A stretch of DNA of 61,143 nt from assembly GCF_016462545.1 (NCBI RefSeq), contig NZ_JAEMTA010000005.1:1-61143 (forward strand), written 5' to 3'. Source of the stretch: Mycolicibacterium sp. (GTDB taxonomy: Bacteria; Actinomycetota; Actinomycetes; Mycobacteriales; Mycobacteriaceae). The notes beneath the pieces are model-generated. The model saw only the letters and a list, made by a program, of their open reading frames with translations, was not told the origin of the DNA and did no database searches. Positions 57,162-61,143 of this stretch are shown one piece after another. Numbering within the stretch: position 1 is the first letter of the stretch; every line of letters begins with the position of its first letter. Made by a program: the position numbers and the translations under genes.

Positions 57162-57995
57162 CTATTGGGTGACGCGATTGGTCAGGCCGGCGGCACGGGT
57201 GTAGACCGTCGGAGTGAAACGCTTGATGCCCCAGCCGATCCGGGCATCGGGTTGCGGCATGCAGTACAGGCCGCCTCGATCGTTGGTGTCCAGGCAGGTC
57301 TTGGCGACCCGCTCGGCGGAAAATCCGGTCCAGCGCATGAGCCGGTCGGCGAGCTGGGTCGAGCGCGCCGAGATGCGGCCCGATTCGACGATGTTCGTCT
57401 TGACGAACGTCGGGCACAGCACGGTGACGTTGATTCCGGTGCCGGACAATTCGGCGGCCAGCGTCTCCGACAGTGACAGCACGCCTGCCTTGCTGACGTT
57501 GTAGGCGGCCATTCCCGGCGCGGCGCCGAACGCGGCGGCGGACGCGACGTTGATGATTCCCCCAGGACCACCTGCCTCGCGCAGGATCGGCGTGAACACC
57601 TGGCAGCCGTTGATGGGCCCCCACAGGTTGATGCCGAGAACCCAGTTCCAGTCGTCGATGTCGATGTCGCCGATGGCTGCGCCACCCGCGCCGACCCCGG
57701 CATTGTTGATCACCAACGTCGGGGGACCGTCGAGCCAGGATTGCGCTTCCTTGGCCAGCTGTTGGACGTCGTCGATGTTCGAGACGTCGCAACGGACGGA
57801 GGTGGCCTGACCGCCTGCGGCCACGATGGCATCGGCGGTGGCACGCGACGACCCCTCGTCGACGTCGCTGCACACGATCCGACTGCCACGACGGGCCAGC
57901 TCGACCGCGAACGCAGCGCCGATGCCGCTACCCGCGCCGGTGATGACGGCCGCAGCACCGTGACTGCGCTTGGGAGATGATCCGAAGAGGCCCAT
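57162..57995 (-). CDS. Short-chain dehydrogenase/reductase of the monooxygenase operon (SadH-like)
   Basis: A 277-residue SDR. Cofactor motif TGAGSGIG (19-26), NNAGVG, catalytic YNVSK and a C-terminal extension with RMPQP-like residues (GLYCMPQPDARIGWGIKR). It resembles SadH (Rv3085) of the mymA operon. Likely oxidises an alcohol to the ketone used by the BVMO. Start ATG 57995 overlaps the esterase stop by 1 bp (TGATG). Confidence 0.88.
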   Translation of the reverse strand: MGLFGSSPKRSHGAAAVITGAGSGIGAAFAVELARRGSRIVCSDVDEGSSRATADAIVAAGGQATSVRCDVSNIDDVQQLAKEAQSWLDGPPTLVINNAGVGAGGAAIGDIDIDDWNWVLGINLWGPINGCQVFTPILREAGGPGGIINVASAAAFGAAPGMAAYNVSKAGVLSLSETLAAELSGTGINVTVLCPTFVKTNIVESGRISARSTQLADRLMRWTGFSAERVAKTCLDTNDRGGLYCMPQPDARIGWGIKRFTPTVYTRAAGLTNRVTQ

Positions 57996-58969
57996 CACCC
58001 TGCCTGCCGAACCCGGTTGGCCTGCAACGACTCCGAGACGAAGGCGGCGACTCGTCGCATGGCTGGCACGGCATCGGGGGCGAGCCGCGGTAGTGCCTGG
58101 AACACGTGGACTTGGTCGGGCCAGACCTGCAGCTCGCAATCGCCGCCCGCCGCGGTGATGTCCGCGGCCAGGCTCCGGGCATCCCCGACCAGCATCTCGC
58201 CGCCGCCGGCCTGGACCAATGTCCGTGGCATCCTTCGGCCGCGCGCGACGTCGAGGGTGAGTCGGGGGTGGGTGAGATCTGTCCCCGTGCAATACAAACC
58301 GACGAGCTTGGCGGCGTCGACCGAGCGGATGGCCGGGTCGCGGCGAAGTGCTTCGCGGGTGCGGGCAAGCCCGAACGTCAGGTCGATCAGCGGAGAGAAC
58401 AGTGCGAGGCCGGCAGGGTGGTCGACGTCGGGCTGCAGCAACATGTCTACGGCGAGGTGTCCACCCGCGGAGTCGCCTGCGATGACGATCCGATCGGGCG
58501 CGAAGCCCTTTTCCTGGCACAGCCAGTCCCAGCCCGCGCGGACGTCGACCGCGGCCGTGGGAAAGCGGTAGCGCGGTGCGAGTCGGTAGTCGATGCAGAA
58601 CACCGGAAGTCCGGTGAGCCGGGACAGCCATGCGGTGAGCCTGCGGTGGGTCCGCGGTGAGCAGAGCGCGAATCCGCTGCCGTGTAGGAAGTAGATGCAC
58701 TCCGTGGAGTTGGTGACGCCTGCGCCGCGGACCCACTCGCCGACTACGCGTCCGCCGCCGCGAAGGCGGACGTCGACCTTCTCGACTTCCGTGCCCGCCA
58801 GGGAGGGTCCGAAGGAGTCCATGATCCGCGAGACGATCTTGCGTGAAGTCCACAGCCCCCATGTGCGTTCGGGCGGTAGCACCGCGCTGATCTGTCGGAG
58901 GGTCAGTCCGCTCACCGCGGCTGCGCCGCGCGATCGCATCGATCCCCGCGTTGGCATCGTGTCGGTCAT
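57995..58969 (-). CDS. HSL-family esterase/lipase of the monooxygenase operon (LipR-like)
   Basis: A 324-residue alpha/beta hydrolase. Triad Ser167 (GDSAGG), Asp263 (VGDARSLA) and His288 (DQVHVFQ). The oxyanion motif reads HGSGF (96-100) rather than the usual HGGG. It resembles LipR (Rv3084). The start ATG 58969 is chosen because the promoter and palindrome at 58979-59016 would be coding if an earlier start were used. First gene of the operon. Confidence 0.87.
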   Translation of the reverse strand: MTDTMPTRGSMRSRGAAAVSGLTLRQISAVLPPERTWGLWTSRKIVSRIMDSFGPSLAGTEVEKVDVRLRGGGRVVGEWVRGAGVTNSTECIYFLHGSGFALCSPRTHRRLTAWLSRLTGLPVFCIDYRLAPRYRFPTAAVDVRAGWDWLCQEKGFAPDRIVIAGDSAGGHLAVDMLLQPDVDHPAGLALFSPLIDLTFGLARTREALRRDPAIRSVDAAKLVGLYCTGTDLTHPRLTLDVARGRRMPRTLVQAGGGEMLVGDARSLAADITAAGGDCELQVWPDQVHVFQALPRLAPDAVPAMRRVAAFVSESLQANRVRQAG

Positions 58970-58978
58970 CACAACGGG

Positions 58979-59016
58979 AGTACAGCAGCAATTGGTGACA
59001 TTTGTCAATGTCACCA
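58979..59016 (-). promoter_or_regulatory. Promoter with palindromic operator for the esterase-SDR-diiron-BVMO-MerR operon
   Basis: On the minus strand a consensus -35 TTGACA (59008-59003) is followed after 18 bp by TGTACT (58984-58979), with the start codon 9 nt beyond. Around the -35 lies a perfect dyad: TGGTGACATT (58993-59002), 4-bp centre, AATGTCACCA (59007-59016). A protein on this site would block RNA polymerase, the classical repressor arrangement. The site lies centred on the -35, unlike the usual MerR position between -35 and -10. Confidence 0.75.
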
Positions 59017-59071
59017 TTTGTGCATGGGAGGCCCAGCTCACATCGTGACGCGGGACCAGCGGAGGGCTCGG

Positions 59072-59791
59072 TCAGCGCAGGGGATCGCCGCGCCAGGCGA
59101 AGCTGTTCACGTATTTGCCCATGTCCAACGCAAGCTGGAGTCCGGCTGCCGACGGCTTGCCCGAACCGAAGTCGGGCCCGAAGGCGTGATACGGGCCGAC
59201 GGCTCCGGCGACCAGCGCCAAGCCGTTCTTCTCGGCGACCATGACGACCACGCGCATGCGCGTGTAGCTCGAGTTCGAGCCCTGCGGCCAGCAGTCGGCG
59301 GCCAGGCCGTAGCCCGGCTGGTAGCCGACCATGGCATTCGGAATCTCGTAGGCCATCTTGTTGTCGGGGAACGTCTCGTTGATGAGTTGATTGGCGATCT
59401 GCCTTGGGGTGCGACCGGCGACGGGCTGGCTGAACAGTCGCATGGTGCCGCGGTCGCCCACGAGCAGGTCGGCTGTGATTCCGCGATCATCGGAGGTGAC
59501 CTTGTACGCCGAGCCTTCGGCGGGGTAGGCGACGGAGAACGTCCCGTCGGGCGCAGTGAAGCGAGGGTTGATCGTGACGGGTTGGCCCATCGGTGGTCGT
59601 CCGCAATCGGGTGGGCAGACGTACCGTGCCGACGGTTTCTCGATGGCGCCGGACAGGACGACCAGGCCAGCGGCGACGAGGCCGATGGCGGCCACCCAGA
59701 CGACGAGCAGTCGGCGATGCGACGTCTTGCGAAGTGCTGGCGCAGTATAGGTTCCGGCGTGCGTCGAATATCCGGGCGCAATCGTCGTCAT
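59072..59791 (-). CDS. Membrane-anchored extracytoplasmic protein of unknown function
   Basis: A 239-residue protein with a short cytosolic part, one membrane helix (about residues 28-48, LVVWVAAIGLVAAGLVVLSGA) and an extracytoplasmic domain. CPPDCG follows the helix. The domain contains FTAPDGTFSVAYPAEGSAYKV and a single Cys-Trp-Pro further on, resembling mycobacterial secreted folds of unknown role. It starts inside the stop of the upstream zinc-ribbon membrane gene (4-bp overlap), so both are coupled. Not recognised further. Confidence 0.75.
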   Translation of the reverse strand: MTTIAPGYSTHAGTYTAPALRKTSHRRLLVVWVAAIGLVAAGLVVLSGAIEKPSARYVCPPDCGRPPMGQPVTINPRFTAPDGTFSVAYPAEGSAYKVTSDDRGITADLLVGDRGTMRLFSQPVAGRTPRQIANQLINETFPDNKMAYEIPNAMVGYQPGYGLAADCWPQGSNSSYTRMRVVVMVAEKNGLALVAGAVGPYHAFGPDFGSGKPSAAGLQLALDMGKYVNSFAWRGDPLR

Positions 59792-61020
59792 CGTTCATCC
59801 GTCCCCGGTTCGGGGCCGGTCTCGACGCGCACCGGCCGGATGTCCCGTCGGGCCTTGCGCGACGAACGCGACGATGCCCGCGTGGCCGCGCCACAGGCGA
59901 CGCAAAACGCCATGTCGGGAACGACGTGGCCGCAGTGCGTGCACAGCAGCGGTTCATCCGAGAGGATCTCGTCGTGGGCCTCGTGCAGCAGGGCCAGGTG
60001 CAGGCCCACCCGCAGGGCAAGCAGGGCGATGGCGGATACGGTGAGATGCATTGCCAACTGCAGCAATTGGGGGAATCGCGCGACGTCAACCAAGCCGAGC
60101 AGGGCGTACATCGTCATGACCACCAGCGCGAAGCCGGTCAGGACGATGCGCACACCCCTGCGGTGCTGGTCCTTCTTGTTCGCAGGTCGCGCGAACCACA
60201 GCGCGGTGCCGATCAGGCCGCCCACCGCCGCCGCGGTGAGCGGCACCGCGATACCGCGGATTCCCGCCTCGACCATCAGGCCGCTCATCGGCCTCGACTT
60301 GGCGATCATTCCGCCGGCGAACTGAGGAGCCAATCGCGTCATCTGCGCTGCGGCCGTGAACATCAGGGCGCCCAAGGCACCAATCGCGAAGCCGTCGAGG
60401 GCTTCTCGCTGCCCCGGACGTACCAGGCGCACGATCACCACGGGCGCGAGCATCAACAGCAAGCCCACAATCGGAATGCCCAAGCCGTCCCGCAAGATTC
60501 GCGAGCCGGCGATGCCCGCGCCGAGACCCACGTCGTAGGCCTGCGCGACCATCGCCCCCGTGAGCAATACCCAGCCGACGCCGAGGCCGATGCCCAGCCC
60601 GGCCGTCGCCACCAGCGTGCCGGTGGGGACGTCGTCGTAGACGTCGGACTCCTGCAGATAGATGAGGAACAGCAGGGGAAGTCCGAGCGCGGCGACGGTG
60701 ATGAGGGCGGCGGGCAGCCGGAACAGGCTGGCAGCGACCAGTGCAACGAAGATCACGCCGAGACCCAGCAGGAACGGCATGCGGGAGCTGGGGGAGAGGT
60801 GGGGGAAGAGCGAGCTGACGAGGTTCGGCCTCAGCAGGTGTTCACCGGGGGAGGCGCTGTATGCCCTGATGCGCAACCAGTCCGGACCCGCGACGCCGTC
60901 GTGGTCCTTCAGGGGAAGCCCGCACAGGCCGCAGTATTCGCCTTCCGGCACCTCGGTCCGGCACACCCTGCACTCGACCATTCCCGGGGTGGGGCCGTTC
61001 GTTTCGGACTCGGTACTCAT
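59788..61020 (-). CDS. Multi-spanning membrane protein with N- and C-terminal zinc ribbons
   Basis: A 410-residue protein. The N-terminus has a zinc ribbon (CRVC, then CGLC, residues 17-33), and the C-terminus has another (CTHC, then CVAC). Between them are about eight membrane helices; the segment IVLTGFALVVMTMYALLGLV is clearly transmembrane. The C-terminal 30 residues are basic (RSSRKARRDIRP). It has no match I can name; the double ribbon suggests cytosolic ends that bind partners. It lies 4 bp into the next gene, and the start ATG 61020 falls in a repeated sequence. Confidence 0.75.
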   Translation of the reverse strand: MSTESETNGPTPGMVECRVCRTEVPEGEYCGLCGLPLKDHDGVAGPDWLRIRAYSASPGEHLLRPNLVSSLFPHLSPSSRMPFLLGLGVIFVALVAASLFRLPAALITVAALGLPLLFLIYLQESDVYDDVPTGTLVATAGLGIGLGVGWVLLTGAMVAQAYDVGLGAGIAGSRILRDGLGIPIVGLLLMLAPVVIVRLVRPGQREALDGFAIGALGALMFTAAAQMTRLAPQFAGGMIAKSRPMSGLMVEAGIRGIAVPLTAAAVGGLIGTALWFARPANKKDQHRRGVRIVLTGFALVVMTMYALLGLVDVARFPQLLQLAMHLTVSAIALLALRVGLHLALLHEAHDEILSDEPLLCTHCGHVVPDMAFCVACGAATRASSRSSRKARRDIRPVRVETGPEPGTDER

Positions 61021-61143
61021 GGCTCGACTCCCGCTCGCTCCGGTCCTCGCTCGTGCCTCGCTGCGATCCTCACTCGCGATCGTCTTCGGGTACTCATGGC
61101 TCGACTCCCGCTCGCTCCGGTCCTCGCTCGTGCCTCGCTGCGA
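61012..61143. repeat. Two copies of a 55-bp direct repeat with 77-bp period at the window edge
   Basis: Positions 61012-61066 and 61089-61143 are identical over 55 bp. The unit includes the start codon and first codons of the membrane protein gene (ATGAGTACC on the minus strand) and a CGAGCG/GGAGCG-rich upstream stretch. The second copy reaches the window end, so more copies may follow. The spacing of 77 is not a multiple of 3, so the second ATG is not in frame with the first. Confidence 0.9.

Noticed and set aside
56146..57873. 575-codon minus-strand frame spanning SDR and diiron genes
   Set aside because: It is an out-of-frame shadow; both real genes have motifs and clean starts inside it.
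58970..59041. Earlier start for the esterase gene
   Set aside because: It would make the palindrome and promoter coding and adds a Cys-rich stretch with no homology.

Overview
The window is GC-rich actinobacterial chromosome (roughly 68 percent GC by eye) and is best read as a Mycobacterium, probably a fast-growing Mycolicibacterium-type species. The gene order follows the region from rplQ to guaA known from M. tuberculosis almost gene by gene: rplQ-truA, cutinases, the ESX-4 type VII secretion locus, rplM-rpsI-glmM, glmS, nnr, gadB, alr-tsaE-tsaB-rimI-tsaD, groES-groEL1, whiB3, sigD-rsdA, guaB2-guaB3-choD and guaA. Extra metabolic genes are spliced between these blocks. Identity is inferred from protein sequence recall and synteny; no search was run.

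Positions 1-4600 hold the truncated end of rplQ, a strong terminator, truA, three tandem secreted cutinases and an EamA exporter. The exporter is divergent from a CGNR zinc-finger regulator. Positions 5244-14810 are ESX-4: eccB4, mycP4 and eccD4 on the opposite strand, then eccC4, a TIGR03931-type protein, esxU and esxT. No eccE, espG, PE or PPE gene is seen. Positions 15000-20821 carry rplM-rpsI, glmM, a glycerol kinase and two probable type VII-related proteins. Positions 20900-28600 hold an F420-type luciferase-like oxidoreductase, a dienelactone-hydrolase-like protein, glmS, a short-chain dehydrogenase, an Asp-nucleophile hydrolase divergent from a second CGNR regulator, and the nnr NAD(P)HX repair enzyme. 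Positions 28620-37250 are gadB, alr, the tRNA t6A cluster, and the CIRCE-controlled groES-groEL1 operon with a textbook terminator.

Positions 37270-42076 are accessory: a tiny secreted protein, a LysR regulator divergent from a second Asp-nucleophile hydrolase, a PPOX-fold protein, a mini zinc ribbon and a ThrE-like exporter. Positions 42200-53753 are regulatory and housekeeping genes: whiB3, a helical-repeat protein, sigD and its anti-sigma factor, guaB2, guaB3, choD, a DUF1003 protein and guaA.

The most interesting accessory unit is on the minus strand at 53770-59016. Five tightly coupled genes encode an HSL-type esterase, a short-chain dehydrogenase, a ferritin-like diiron carboxylate protein, a Baeyer-Villiger-type monooxygenase and a MerR regulator. 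They are preceded by a perfect 10+4+10 palindrome centred on a consensus -35 box. The unit resembles the M. tuberculosis mymA operon but has a diiron protein and a MerR gene in place of the usual partners. The window ends with two coupled membrane-protein genes and a 55-bp direct repeat that runs off the edge.
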